Assembly: GCF_001729965.1 (NCBI RefSeq)
Contig: NZ_JRWK01000002.1
Span: 1-64,000, forward strand
Source of the DNA: Methanosphaera sp. WGK6
GTDB taxonomy: Archaea; Methanobacteriota; Methanobacteria; Methanobacteriales; Methanobacteriaceae
Reading direction: 5' to 3'
DNA: 64,000 nucleotides
Positions within the stretch are counted from its first letter, which is position 1. Each line of letters begins with the position of its first letter. The translations under genes were made by a program, and so were the position numbers. This document shows, one piece after another, positions 22,394-31,334 of the stretch. Below the pieces are notes generated by a model, which was not told the origin of the DNA, ran no database searches, and saw nothing but the letters and a program-made list of their open reading frames with translations.

Positions 22394-22475
22394 AAGTATA
22401 AATCATACTATTATCTAATAGTTCCTGATTTATAAATTATATTCAAATACATGTTTTAAATATGGAGGATATATA

Positions 22476-23717
22476 ATGGCAAAAGATAAAACACACATGA
22501 ACTTAGCATTTATTGGTCACGTAGACCACGGAAAATCAACATTAGTAGGACACCTTTTATTATTAGAAGGAGCTATTGCTGAACAACAATTAGATGAAGG
22601 AGAAGACAAATTTAGATTTGTAATGGACAAACTCGGAGAAGAAAGAGAAAGAGGAGTAACCATTGACCTTGCTCACGCTAAATTCGAAACACAAAAATAC
22701 GAATACACAGTAGTAGATTGTCCAGGTCACCGTGACTTTGTTAAAAACATGATTACTGGTGCATCACAAGCAGACGCAGCAGTTCTTGTAGTAGCAGCTA
22801 ACGATGGTATCATGCCACAAACAAAAGAACACATCTTTTTATCAAGAACTCTCGGTATTAACCAATTAATCATTGCAATTAACAAAATGGATGTAGTAGA
22901 CTACTCTGAAGATAAATTCAACGAACTCAAAGAAGAATTAGGTAAATTAATCTCTACAGTAGGATTCAAACCTTCAGAAGTTCCTTTCATACCAGTATCT
23001 GCATTTGAAGGAGATAACATAACTGAAAAAAGTTCAAACACCTCTTGGTACAAAGGAAACACCTTAGTACAAGAATTAGATGCATTAGATGAACCAGATA
23101 AACCAATCGACTTACCTTTAAGATTACCTATTCAAGATGTATACTCAATTACCGGAGTAGGTACAGTACCTGTAGGAAGAGTTGAAACTGGAGTATTACA
23201 CACTGCAGAAAATATTGCATTTGAACCAGCTGGAGTAACTGGTGAAGTAAAATCTATTGAAATGCACCACGAAATTCTCGATAAAGCAGAACCTGGAGAC
23301 AATGTTGGATTCAACGTAAGAGGTGTAGGTAAAAACGATATTAAAAGAGGAGACGTTGCTGGTACAACTCAAAACCCACCTAGCGTTGCTAAAGAATTCA
23401 AAGCACAAATCGTTGTATTACAACACCCTGGTGTAATGACTGTAGGATACACTCCTGTATTCCACGCACACACTGCACAAGTTGCATGTACTTTCTTATC
23501 CTTAGATGTAAAATTAGATCCTGCAACAGGACAACCTAAAGAAGAAAACCCTGACTTCCTTAAAACAGGAGATGCAGCTTTAGTTACCATTAAACCAACA
23601 AAACCTATGGTAATTGAAAACATCAAAGAAATCCCTCACATGGGAAGATTCGCTATCCGTGATATGGGTCAAACCGTAGCAGCAGGAATGTGTATTGACA
23701 TTACTGACGCAAAATAA
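22476..23717 (+). CDS. tuf: translation elongation factor EF-1 alpha
   Basis: Archaeal EF-1A of 413 residues. GTPase motifs: GHVDHGKST (G1), DCPGHRDF (G3) and NKMD (G4). The domain 2 start [18 protein letters not shown] and the C-terminal [17 protein letters not shown] are typical. It delivers aminoacyl-tRNA to the ribosome. The ribosome binding site is GGAGGAT. Upstream is an unusual hairpin-rich spacer; downstream a hairpin terminator. Confidence 0.96.
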   Translation: MAKDKTHMNLAFIGHVDHGKSTLVGHLLLLEGAIAEQQLDEGEDKFRFVMDKLGEERERGVTIDLAHAKFETQKYEYTVVDCPGHRDFVKNMITGASQADAAVLVVAANDGIMPQTKEHIFLSRTLGINQLIIAINKMDVVDYSEDKFNELKEELGKLISTVGFKPSEVPFIPVSAFEGDNITEKSSNTSWYKGNTLVQELDALDEPDKPIDLPLRLPIQDVYSITGVGTVPVGRVETGVLHTAENIAFEPAGVTGEVKSIEMHHEILDKAEPGDNVGFNVRGVGKNDIKRGDVAGTTQNPPSVAKEFKAQIVVLQHPGVMTVGYTPVFHAHTAQVACTFLSLDVKLDPATGQPKEENPDFLKTGDAALVTIKPTKPMVIENIKEIPHMGRFAIRDMGQTVAAGMCIDITDAK

Positions 23718-23747
23718 GTAAATTAATTTTTACTTATTATTTTTTTT
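23713..23747 (+). terminator. terminator after tuf
   Basis: AATAAGTAAA (23713-23722) pairs perfectly with TTTACTTATT (23729-23738). A run of T residues follows from 23740. The stem begins inside the tuf stop region. Confidence 0.7.
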
Positions 23748-23897
23748 CAATCAAAATCGGTTTCCTATAATAACTATTTTTAATAGATTTAATTACTGTT
23801 TATTTAAACATGGTTAATGTATATTCATGTGTTATTTGAATATAAATAGTAGTTGTTAGGATTTCGATGGGATATATTTTTATTAGGGAGAATATAA

Positions 23898-24206
23898 ATG
23901 AATAAAGCAAGAATTAAATTAACAGGTACAGACCCAGAAAAAATAGCTGATGTATGTAACCAGCTTATTAAAATTGCTGAAAGAACTGGTGTAGATTTAT
24001 CAGGTCCTATTCCTTTACCAACTAAAAAATTAGTTGTACCAACTAGAAAAAGTCCAGATGGTGAAGGTAAAGCAACATGGGAAAAATGGGAATTAAGAAT
24101 TCATAAACGTCTTGTAGGAATTGAAGCTGATGAAAGAGCTATGAGACAAGTTATGAAAGTTAATGTTCCTGATAATGTAAGTATAGAAATAGAACTTAAA
24201 GCATAA
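23898..24206 (+). CDS. rps10: ribosomal protein S10
   Basis: uS10 of 102 residues, with [20 protein letters not shown] at the N-terminus and [22 protein letters not shown] in the middle. In archaea it often follows tuf, as here. It has its own ribosome binding site (GGGAGAAT) and, given the tuf terminator, probably its own promoter in the 180-nt spacer. Confidence 0.95.
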   Translation: MNKARIKLTGTDPEKIADVCNQLIKIAERTGVDLSGPIPLPTKKLVVPTRKSPDGEGKATWEKWELRIHKRLVGIEADERAMRQVMKVNVPDNVSIEIELKA

Positions 24207-24296
24207 TTCACATAATAATGAAAAACTATATAAATTATTATTACTAAATATAGTAATAGATTTTAAATAGTTTTTTTAATTTATTTTTTTACAGAT

Positions 24297-24379
<83 letters not shown>

Positions 24380-24692
24380 TATTTTTACATTAAATTTAAT
24401 TTTATCTTATTTTTAGAGTTTTTTTTATAGTTTATTTTCCTGTTTTATTTTATTTATTTTTAATATTGTTTTATTTTACATTATTTAATATATATATCAT
24501 GTAGTTTTTATTTATTTAATTTAAGTATACTTATTTAATTTTAAAATAAGTGTAGTATTATTTTAATCATTTAGTTTATTTTTTATTAAATAATTGTAGT
24601 TAGTTTTAATTTAAATTAAGTTAATATCTTGTTTAAAATTAGTATTTTTTATATTTTAAAAAATAGAAAAAGAATGAGGGTGATTATTTTTT
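24380..24692. other. AT-rich spacer between tRNA-Ser and prf1
   Basis: Convergent spacer of 313 nt, almost entirely A and T. T-rich stretches on the plus strand probably end the tRNA-Ser transcript. No gene, repeat or structured RNA was recognised. Confidence 0.5.
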
Positions 24693-25928
24693 TTATTTTA
24701 CTTTGTATCTGAGAATTCCAGCTATTCCACCAAATGCTTTGTCAAGTTGAGTACCCTCTTCTGTTTCAATTGAAATAACTTCTACACTACTGTTTACTTC
24801 TTCTGCTAATTCTATTAATTCTTCAGCTGTTTCTTTAGTTTCTGTAATTTTCATTATTTCATTACATTTAGGACATCTTTTTTCTGGTGGTTCTTGATGT
24901 TGTCTTGTTGTAATTACATCTATTGTATTACATGCAGGACAGGTGTATGTTTGTCTTTTGGTTTTAAGATTTTCTGAAATAAGTAGTGTTTCAACAGCAC
25001 CCATTTGAAGGTTCTGTCTAACTTCTTTTTCACCATATGTTGATAATCCACTTTCAGATATGAGTCCAGTTAGGAATTTTCTCATGAGTTTTTTCTCTTG
25101 CATGATATCCATTTCATCAAGAGTATCTGCAGATTCATCAATTACTTCTCTTACTCCAAAATCTCCTGTATATGATGTGTCTACAATGTTGATGATTTTA
25201 TCATGGATTTCATAGTGAATGTAATCTCCTTCTACAAAATCATTTTTTGTATGTCCTGGTCCTCCAATAAGAACTCCTTTAAGTTCATCTTTCAGGGGGA
25301 GGAATGCTTCATCAACATGTCTTCCTATACGTTTAAGGAATTCATGTGCTGCAAGTTCAATAACACGATCAAATCTTCTTTGTGACTGACCTCCTGCTTT
25401 ATGTTTTCCAGGTACTCCACTTGTTAGATGTTTTAAAATATCAATTCTTTTTCCTCTTAAAACAGCAATTGTAGATTCTTTACGGTCAAGTACCACTACA
25501 CCATATACTTCTTTATATTCAATAATTTGTCTTAATGGTTCTATGTAAAATTGACTGTCACAGTGGTATATGTATGTTTGTACTGTTTCAGGGGGTTGAA
25601 ATACATATGTTTCCATTTTTTCTGTTCCTGGACCACCCTTTGGAATCATTCCTACAAATATTATTAATCCTTTTTCAGGTGCTTTTGGGAATAATTTCAA
25701 TCGTTGTATAATAACTTCTATTGCAGATTGTACATTTTTTCTGGTTTGTTTACTTTTAATATTAGAACTTTGTCCAATTTCATCAACCATTTGTTTTCTA
25801 ACATCACTTATCTGTTTTTCTGGTGGTATATATACACTTACAAGTTCTGTTCCTCTGCCTTTTTTATTTTCTAATTCTTTCAGAGTTTTTTTAACTTCAT
25901 ACATTTCTTTTGATGATACTTCACTCAT
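24693..25928 (-). CDS. prf1: peptide chain release factor aRF1
   Basis: Archaeal/eukaryotic class 1 release factor of 411 residues. The stop-codon-reading NIKS motif is at residues 56-59 and the catalytic GGQ at 179-181, which hydrolyses peptidyl-tRNA. The C-terminal domain carries a zinc-ribbon-like CPAC...CPKC pair near residues 330-355. It is transcribed divergently from pyrH across a 418-nt spacer. Family assignment is certain from the two motifs. Confidence 0.96.
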   Translation of the reverse strand: MSEVSSKEMYEVKKTLKELENKKGRGTELVSVYIPPEKQISDVRKQMVDEIGQSSNIKSKQTRKNVQSAIEVIIQRLKLFPKAPEKGLIIFVGMIPKGGPGTEKMETYVFQPPETVQTYIYHCDSQFYIEPLRQIIEYKEVYGVVVLDRKESTIAVLRGKRIDILKHLTSGVPGKHKAGGQSQRRFDRVIELAAHEFLKRIGRHVDEAFLPLKDELKGVLIGGPGHTKNDFVEGDYIHYEIHDKIINIVDTSYTGDFGVREVIDESADTLDEMDIMQEKKLMRKFLTGLISESGLSTYGEKEVRQNLQMGAVETLLISENLKTKRQTYTCPACNTIDVITTRQHQEPPEKRCPKCNEIMKITETKETAEELIELAEEVNSSVEVISIETEEGTQLDKAFGGIAGILRYKVK

Positions 25929-26346
25929 TTTATCTAATTCCTTTAGTTAAATTAATGATTATATTAAATTAATGTAATTTTACTGGAATTATAAGAATAC
26001 TGCTATTAATAGGGTGGTTATTCTCATGTGTATTCTTATGATTTGTTATATTTTCATTTTAATCGTAACCTATTTTTTTTGATTACATTTAATAATCCAA
26101 TAAATTATTAGTATTTTATAAAATAATTAGTGTATTTTTTTAATATTCTTTTTGACACTGTTATTATATTTATGCCTTATCTTATTTTATTATTATGTTT
26201 TAAGTAACTCTTTTATTTTTAATTTTTTAGAGATAAATATAAGAATAATTTTAAAGAAATATATTAATAGTTAAATTATTAATTAAACTATTTTTATCAA
26301 TATATTTAAATTAGTTTATAATATAAATTTTAGGAGAAGAGTATTA
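25929..26346. promoter_or_regulatory. divergent promoter region prf1/pyrH with an inverted repeat
   Basis: No coding region is supported in 418 nt. A 10-bp perfect inverted repeat, ATAAGAATAC at 25991-26000 and GTATTCTTAT at 26030-26039, is separated by 29 nt. Its core (TATAAGAATA) is the same as the half-site of the palindrome before the arsR gene at 59.8 kb. It may be an operator pair or the stem of an RNA. Confidence 0.35.
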
Positions 26347-27018
26347 ATGCGTATAGTAATTACAATTGGTGGTTCAATCCTACTTAAAGAATATGATAAT
26401 AAAAAATTTGAAGCATATGCTGAAGTAATTAAAGAAATTAATGAAGAACATGAAATTTTCATAGTAGTAGGAGGAGGAAGACCTGCTCGTGACTATATAA
26501 GTGTAGTTAGGGATATGGGTGAAACAGAATCCATATGTGATGAAATAGGAATTGAAGTTACAAGAATAAATGCTAGATTATTACAACTAGCTCTAAAAGA
26601 TGTATCTTATCCAGCAATACCGGTAAATTTCCAACAAGCACTTGAATACTCAGCTACTAATAAAATTGTAATAATGGGTGGAACTGAACCAGCACACAGT
26701 ACTGATGCAGTAGGTAGTATATTGGCTGAGTATGTGGGAGCTGATTTAGTAATTAATGCTACAAGTGTTGATGGATTATATGATAAGGATCCTAATAAAT
26801 TTGATGATGCAAAAATGTTTACAGAAGTAACTGCTGATAAACTAATGGAAATTGTATCAGATAATGATACAAAAGCAGGAACTTATGAATTCATTGATAA
26901 AACAGCAATTCAAATTATTAAACGTTCTGGAATAAAAACAGTAATTGTAAATGGAAATAATCCTGATAATGTGAAAACAGCAATAAATGAACCAATAGGT
27001 ACACTCATAACAGAATAA
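26347..27018 (+). CDS. pyrH: UMP kinase (archaeal)
   Basis: Amino-acid-kinase-fold protein of 223 residues, beginning [12 protein letters not shown] with the phosphate-binding [11 protein letters not shown] segment near residue 44. The archaeal UMP kinase pattern continues with [24 protein letters not shown] and the C-terminal GT(L/V)I. It phosphorylates UMP to UDP with ATP. The start follows GGAGAAGAGTATT. A small zinc-ribbon membrane protein gene follows after 16 nt. Confidence 0.92.
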   Translation: MRIVITIGGSILLKEYDNKKFEAYAEVIKEINEEHEIFIVVGGGRPARDYISVVRDMGETESICDEIGIEVTRINARLLQLALKDVSYPAIPVNFQQALEYSATNKIVIMGGTEPAHSTDAVGSILAEYVGADLVINATSVDGLYDKDPNKFDDAKMFTEVTADKLMEIVSDNDTKAGTYEFIDKTAIQIIKRSGIKTVIVNGNNPDNVKTAINEPIGTLITE

Positions 27019-27034
27019 AACAGGAGGTAGTATT

Positions 27035-27229
27035 ATGGTAGTAGAAGCACATAGGCATTGTGCAATTTGTGGAAAACCAATTCCAATGACTGAGTCATTT
27101 TGTTCTGATAAATGTCAAGAACAATATCAGCTTAAACAAGAACAAGTTGCAAAACAAAGAAAAATATTATATGCAGTAGTACTTTTATTTGTAATTATAT
27201 GGGCTGTAATGGTATTTAAACCATTCTGA
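27035..27229 (+). CDS. DUF2116-family zinc-ribbon membrane protein
   Basis: A 64-residue protein. The N-terminal treble-clef/zinc ribbon has HCAICGKPIP and FCSDKCQEQY (four Cys in C-x2-C...C-x3-C spacing). It is followed by a short charged helix and one C-terminal transmembrane helix near residues 44-61. This layout fits the archaeal DUF2116 family, whose function is unknown. It is cotranscribed with pyrH (16-nt gap, AGGAGGTAGT ribosome binding site). Confidence 0.8.
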   Translation: MVVEAHRHCAICGKPIPMTESFCSDKCQEQYQLKQEQVAKQRKILYAVVLLFVIIWAVMVFKPF

Positions 27230-27247
27230 ATCCATATCTTTTTTTTT

Positions 27248-27272
27248 TAATAATTAATTATTAATTTTATCA
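27248..27272 (+). terminator. palindrome with T tract after the pyrH operon
   Basis: TTAATAATTAATTATTAA is a perfect palindrome just after a T run and shortly before another T-rich stretch. It lies 19 nt after the DUF2116 stop. It is a weak A/T-only stem, so termination is an inference. Confidence 0.4.
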
Positions 27273-27328
27273 TAACTCTTTTTAAATCATCGTGGGATAA
27301 TTTATTATTTTTTTGTTTATGGGTAGCA

Positions 27329-27414
27329 GTCAAAATTCAAAAATTACTTTTGATAAGTGTGAATAATGCTTCAATTGTAAAATAAAGAAAATTTCAAATT
27401 AATAAATTATATTT
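27329..27414. repeat. dispersed intergenic repeat, copy A
   Basis: About 86 nt starting GTCAAAATTCAAAA and containing TGCTTCAATTGTAA align without gaps to 42719-42804, with roughly four of five positions identical by eye. It lies between the ends of the DUF2116 gene and tfb. There is no coding potential. Confidence 0.75.
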
Positions 27415-27467
27415 TTTGATAAATACTTGTTTTAAAAAAATAATAAAAGAAGGTTATTTTTAGTTAA

Positions 27468-28649
27468 TTATAAGTTTACACCCATATCTAACTGTTCTGT
27501 TAGTTCTTTGTATCTGTTTCTTATAGTTACTTCAGTTACGCCAGCAATATCTGCAACATCCCGTTGAGTTTTTCTTTCATCAAGAATTACACTTGCAATA
27601 TATAATGCAGCAGCAGCTACTCCGGTAGAACCTCTACCACTGGTTAAACCATTTTCCATTGCTTGATTAATGATTTCTATAGCTTTTGATTGAACAATTC
27701 CTGAAAGATTTAATTCACTAGCAAATCGAGGAACGTAATCAATTGGTGAAGTTGGAGGTAATCTTATGTGTAATTCTCTTGTTAAGAATCTGTAAGTTCT
27801 ACCTACTTCTTTTTTACTTACACGAGACACGTCTGCTATTTCATCAAGTGTTCTTGGAACTTTACATCTTCTGCATGCAGCATATAATGAAGCAGCTACT
27901 ACTCCTTCAATACTTCTTCCACGTATGAGTTTATTTTCCACTGCATTTCTATATACTACTGATGCAGATTCACGTACTGATCTTGGTAATCCTAGTCTTG
28001 AAGAGTCACGGTCAAGTTCACTTAGTGCAAATGCTAAGTTTCTTTCTGTTGCACCACTGATTCTTATTTTTCTTTGCCATTTTCTTAATCTGTACCATTG
28101 TGCACGATTTCTAGCAGGTATGTCTCTTCCATAGATATCTTTGTTACGCCAATCAATCATGGTTGATAAACCTTTATCGTGGATGGTGTATGTAATTGGA
28201 GCTCCTACTCTTGTTCTTTTGTCTCGTTGTTCGTGATCAAATGCTCTCCATTCTGGACCCATGTCTACAATATTATCATCAATTACAAGACCACAAGCAC
28301 CACAGACAACTTCTCCACGTTCATGGTCATTAATTAATTTAGTTGATCCACATTCAGGACATTTTGTTTCTTTTTTCTCCATTTCAGCAACGTCTTCTTT
28401 CATTTGTTCTTTTTCACTTATGCCGTTGCTATTTTCAAATTCTTTTTCTAGTTCTTCAGAATCGGTGGTATCTATTTTAATGATTTCTTCTACATCTAAA
28501 TCAGAATTTGACATTAATTCAATATCTGAATCTTCAGGTATTATAATATCTGCTTCACTCATTGGATCTGAAATAATTAAATCATTAAGTTCTGAATCTG
28601 TATTGGTGTCGTCATTAGAGTTATCTTTATCATCTTTGAAGTTGTCCAT
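27468..28649 (-). CDS. tfb: transcription initiation factor TFB (TFIIB homologue)
   Basis: Archaeal TFB, which bridges TBP at the box A/BRE and RNA polymerase. From the ATG at 28649 it has 393 residues: an acidic Asp/Ser/Glu-rich N-terminal part (1-75), a zinc ribbon CPECG...CGACG near residues 97-118, the B-finger region ending [15 protein letters not shown], then two cyclin-like repeats. The core from about residue 90 is the length of ordinary archaeal TFB (about 310). None of the in-frame ATGs before the zinc ribbon has a convincing ribosome binding site, and the frame stays open for 158 more codons upstream, encoding AT-hooks (separate entry). The true start is therefore uncertain. Confidence 0.92.
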   Translation of the reverse strand: MDNFKDDKDNSNDDTNTDSELNDLIISDPMSEADIIIPEDSDIELMSNSDLDVEEIIKIDTTDSEELEKEFENSNGISEKEQMKEDVAEMEKKETKCPECGSTKLINDHERGEVVCGACGLVIDDNIVDMGPEWRAFDHEQRDKRTRVGAPITYTIHDKGLSTMIDWRNKDIYGRDIPARNRAQWYRLRKWQRKIRISGATERNLAFALSELDRDSSRLGLPRSVRESASVVYRNAVENKLIRGRSIEGVVAASLYAACRRCKVPRTLDEIADVSRVSKKEVGRTYRFLTRELHIRLPPTSPIDYVPRFASELNLSGIVQSKAIEIINQAMENGLTSGRGSTGVAAAALYIASVILDERKTQRDVADIAGVTEVTIRNRYKELTEQLDMGVNL

Positions 28650-29126
28650 TATTTCAAGTAATGGGTTTGGTTTTTTGGTTGTTTCTTTTTTAGTTGAAGT
28701 TTTTTCTTCTTCATTTTCTGTTTTGTTTTTCTTTGGTCTTCCTGGTTTTCTTTTTGGTTTTGTACTTGTGGTATTGGTACTATTTTCTGTTTTGTTTTTC
28801 TTTGGTCTTCCTGGTTTTCTTTTTGGTTTTTCTGGAGTTTCTGTTGTTTCTTTTTTTGGTCTTCCTGGTTTTCGTTTGCTTTCTTTTTCTACTGTTTTTT
28901 TGTTTTTACTTTTTGGTGGTCTTCCAGGACCTCTTTTTTTAGGGGGTTCTTGTTTTTCAATAATTGTAGTGGTATGTTTTTCATTGTCTTCAATTTTTTC
29001 TTCAGTTTTCTTTGTTTTACGTGGTCTTCCTGGTTTTCTTTTTGGTTTTGTTGTTTTTTTATTTTCTGTTTCGTTATTAATTAGTTCTTTGGTTGTTTTT
29101 TCTTCAGTTTTTGTTTTTTGTTTTTA
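28650..29126 (-). other. open in-frame extension of tfb encoding five AT-hook motifs
   Basis: Reading upstream from the tfb ATG in the same frame, 158 codons are free of stops until the TAA at 29126-29124. The translation is Lys/Glu/Thr/Pro-rich and holds five AT-hooks: KRKPGRPRK (29016-29042), KRGPGRPPK (28911-28937) and three KRKPGRPKK (28851-28877, 28797-28823, 28728-28754). AT-hooks bind the minor groove of A/T-rich DNA. No ATG, GTG or TTG occurs in frame within it. A sixth hook (RRYGRPRK, 29144-29170) is in another frame just upstream, and a strong ribosome binding site sits at 29193-29203. Either TFB is made with this tail through a frameshift or unusual start, or it is a decayed former gene fused to tfb. 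Confidence 0.6.
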
Positions 29127-29172
29127 TCGTTTTTTAAGGTTTTACGTGGTCTTCCGTATCTCCTTTTTCGTT

Positions 29173-29457
29173 TTAGTATGCTTGCCGTCGTTTCATCCTC
29201 CTTCTATTATTTTTTGGTGGTAAATATACTGTGTCACCTGGTTTGGCTTTTTTGAATTTATTGTTTGTTTTGATTGATATGTATGGTTTTTTAGTTGATC
29301 CAAATATGTCACTAATTTTACCAATTGGTTTTTGTTGTTTATTTACTAGTGTTGAACCAAGACGAGGCGTTTGTTTAGAGGGTACAATAAGCTTGTTTGT
29401 ACTTGTGATATGGCTTATTATACCAATTTTTTTTAGTTTTTGATTCTTTTTTGACAT
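29173..29457 (-). CDS. gar1: H/ACA ribonucleoprotein subunit Gar1
   Basis: A 94-residue protein with a Gar1-type beta-barrel: KIGIISHITSTNKLIVPSK, then LVNKQQKPIGKISDIFGSTKKPYISIK and PGDTVYL, ending in a basic RRRMKRRQAY tail. With Cbf5, Nop10 and L7Ae it forms the pseudouridylation guide complex. Placement just upstream of tfb is typical for archaea. The end of its coding region contains AAGGAGGATGA, a ribosome binding site for whatever follows. Confidence 0.88.
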   Translation of the reverse strand: MSKKNQKLKKIGIISHITSTNKLIVPSKQTPRLGSTLVNKQQKPIGKISDIFGSTKKPYISIKTNNKFKKAKPGDTVYLPPKNNRRRMKRRQAY

Positions 29458-29929
29458 TTTTCTGTTATTGAGGAATAATATTAATTTTAATTAATTAAAT
29501 ATGTTTTTTCATGTTCTTTTTGAATTAAATGTAGTATTTGATTTTAAAATTAGTTGTTATAGTATTATGTTTTTTGGGAGTGCATTGGTTTTTTATTGTT
29601 TTGAAATATTTTATTCGATTTATAAAATATATTTTATTCCTATTTTTTTTATTATATTTTGTATGTTTTATTTATAGTTATCTATAAATTATAATTATAA
29701 TTTTAATTGTTTTAATATTTATACTTTTGGATAGATTTATATATACTTTTTTAATTTTTATGATTATTTTTTTAAATAATATTATTTCTTCAAATAATTT
29801 ATAAAAATTTTTTTAAGTATTTTTATACTTTTTTTAAAGTTTTAAATAGTTTTTAAGGGATATATTTTGTAAATAAAATTTATTTTTTTTTAAAAAAAAG
29901 AAAAGGGGCTTATTTGATTATTTCTATTT
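29458..29929. other. AT-rich spacer upstream of gar1
   Basis: 472 nt with almost only A and T. A TATA-like stretch near 29730-29745 (TTTATATATAC) could serve as a minus-strand box A for gar1-tfb, but the distance to gar1 is long. No gene or structured RNA was recognised. Confidence 0.5.
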
Positions 29930-30637
29930 TTATTTAATTTTTAAGATGGAATCTAAGTTTTCATTATTTTCTTCGATTCGTTTTAAACATTCTGATTCGA
30001 ATTTTTTAATATTAGTTACTTCTTCAAGTACTTCTTCTAATTTTTCTTGTGGAATTATAACAACACCATCTCTATCACCTACAAGAATATCTCCAGTTAT
30101 AATAGGTATATTTTCAATAATTAAACGTTCATTAATGGTACCCTTATTTGAGGGGAATCCTGCTCTTGATTTTATATCTTTAGAAAATACAGGATAATCT
30201 AATTTAATAATATCTTCCGTATCTCTTGTTGTTCCATAGATTACAGTAGCTTTTAAACCATGTGTTTGTGCTGCTTTAGAAGCCATTTCACCCCAAACAG
30301 CATAATCTAAGTCAGAACATTTTATAAGTAATATTTCATGGGGTTGTGAATCATATATTGCTTTAATACAGGTTCCCCAGTCTTTAGAATTAGTTTCTGC
30401 AGTTCTAATTTTTCCTACTATTTTAAAAGAAGATTTGATAGGTTTAACGTCTGTTAGAATATTATTTGTTCCATATAAATTTTTCATAGCATCGGATATT
30501 GTATCAGTACTTGCTTTTTCAAGTATATTTTCTAAATTTATTTTTTGGGGTTGTTTTTTGTTAAAATGTAATATATTTTTGGGTGTTATTTTTCCAGCTG
30601 ACATTTTTTTTTCATCTCTAAAAAGTATAACTTTCAT
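29930..30637 (-). CDS. RraA-like protein (RraA/HMG aldolase family)
   Basis: 235 residues with the RraA/4-hydroxy-4-methyl-2-oxoglutarate aldolase fold signature: STDTISDAMKNL near residue 43, and PIITGDILVGDRDGVVIIP near residue 183, which carries the metal-site Asp. In several Methanobacteriales this domain is fused behind hexulose-6-phosphate synthase; here it stands alone with about 30 extra N-terminal residues. The exact substrate is not predictable. An alternative start is the Met at residue 12 (MSAGKITPK). Confidence 0.75.
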   Translation of the reverse strand: MKVILFRDEKKMSAGKITPKNILHFNKKQPQKINLENILEKASTDTISDAMKNLYGTNNILTDVKPIKSSFKIVGKIRTAETNSKDWGTCIKAIYDSQPHEILLIKCSDLDYAVWGEMASKAAQTHGLKATVIYGTTRDTEDIIKLDYPVFSKDIKSRAGFPSNKGTINERLIIENIPIITGDILVGDRDGVVIIPQEKLEEVLEEVTNIKKFESECLKRIEENNENLDSILKIK

Positions 30638-30684
30638 TTCTATAAAAAAATAAATAAAAAAAGGTGGTTATTATTAAAATTAAT

Positions 30685-30975
30685 TTAATCTTGGTGTGTT
30701 GTTACTTCTTCAACTAATTTACGACCTGCAACAACTTCATCTACACTATGGATAGATGCACCGTAATGTTCTACAGCTTCTTTAATTTTTTCGTAATTAA
30801 GGTCGTTTCCTTCCATAGTTATTTTAATGTTTTCTGTATCTTTATCAATTTCAATTAATGTTATATTTACTCCATCTACACCCTCAAGACCACTTAAATA
30901 GATAGCAAATGAAGGTAATGATGGGGAATGTGGTTTTAATATGTCTAAAACTACTCTAATTAATGAATTTTCCAT
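30685..30975 (-). CDS. DUF211 family protein (MTH889-like)
   Basis: A small ferredoxin-like-fold protein of the DUF211 family: IRVVLDILKPHSPSLPSFAIYLSGLEGVDGVNITLIEIDKDTENIKIT spans most of the domain. The open frame reaches 31038, but I choose the ATG at 30975 (MENSLIRVV, 96 residues) because a GGAGGATT ribosome binding site lies just upstream and the family is about 95 residues long. Structures of relatives form Ca2+-binding oligomers; the biological role is unknown. Confidence 0.8.
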   Translation of the reverse strand: MENSLIRVVLDILKPHSPSLPSFAIYLSGLEGVDGVNITLIEIDKDTENIKITMEGNDLNYEKIKEAVEHYGASIHSVDEVVAGRKLVEEVTTHQD

Positions 30976-31334
30976 TTCTAATAAATCCTCCGATTTAAAA
31001 TAATCATTGTATATAGTTATTTGTTTTTTGTTTAACATATATTCTTTTGTTATTTTTATTACATATTATTTAATTACCATAAGTATATTATAATGTTTTA
31101 AATATAGTATTATATGTATATTGATATAACGAAGTAGTAGTTATTGAGATATATTATATTAATATTATAAAATATAATTTAATAGAAAATTTAATTATTA
31201 AAATTGTCTATTAATATATTAAACTAATTTAAAACTGTTAAAATTATTTAACAAAATTATATATAAAGTATTAAATAATTCATCAACTTCGCTTAACCTG
31301 ATTAATAACTATAAATTTAATAAAAGGCGATTAA
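30976..31334. other. divergent spacer between the DUF211 gene and dnaG
   Basis: 359 nt of promoter DNA for both directions. TATA-like stretches are present, for example TTTAAATATAGTA near 31097 and TATATAAAGTA near 31260; the latter is suitably placed for dnaG. No gene was seen. Confidence 0.5.

Noticed and set aside
28261-29223. A 320-codon plus-strand open frame opposite tfb, rich in Ser, Phe and Leu
   Set aside because: It is the antisense of tfb and of the AT-hook-coding region; its composition mirrors Lys/Glu/Pro codons read backwards. No ribosome binding site or homology.
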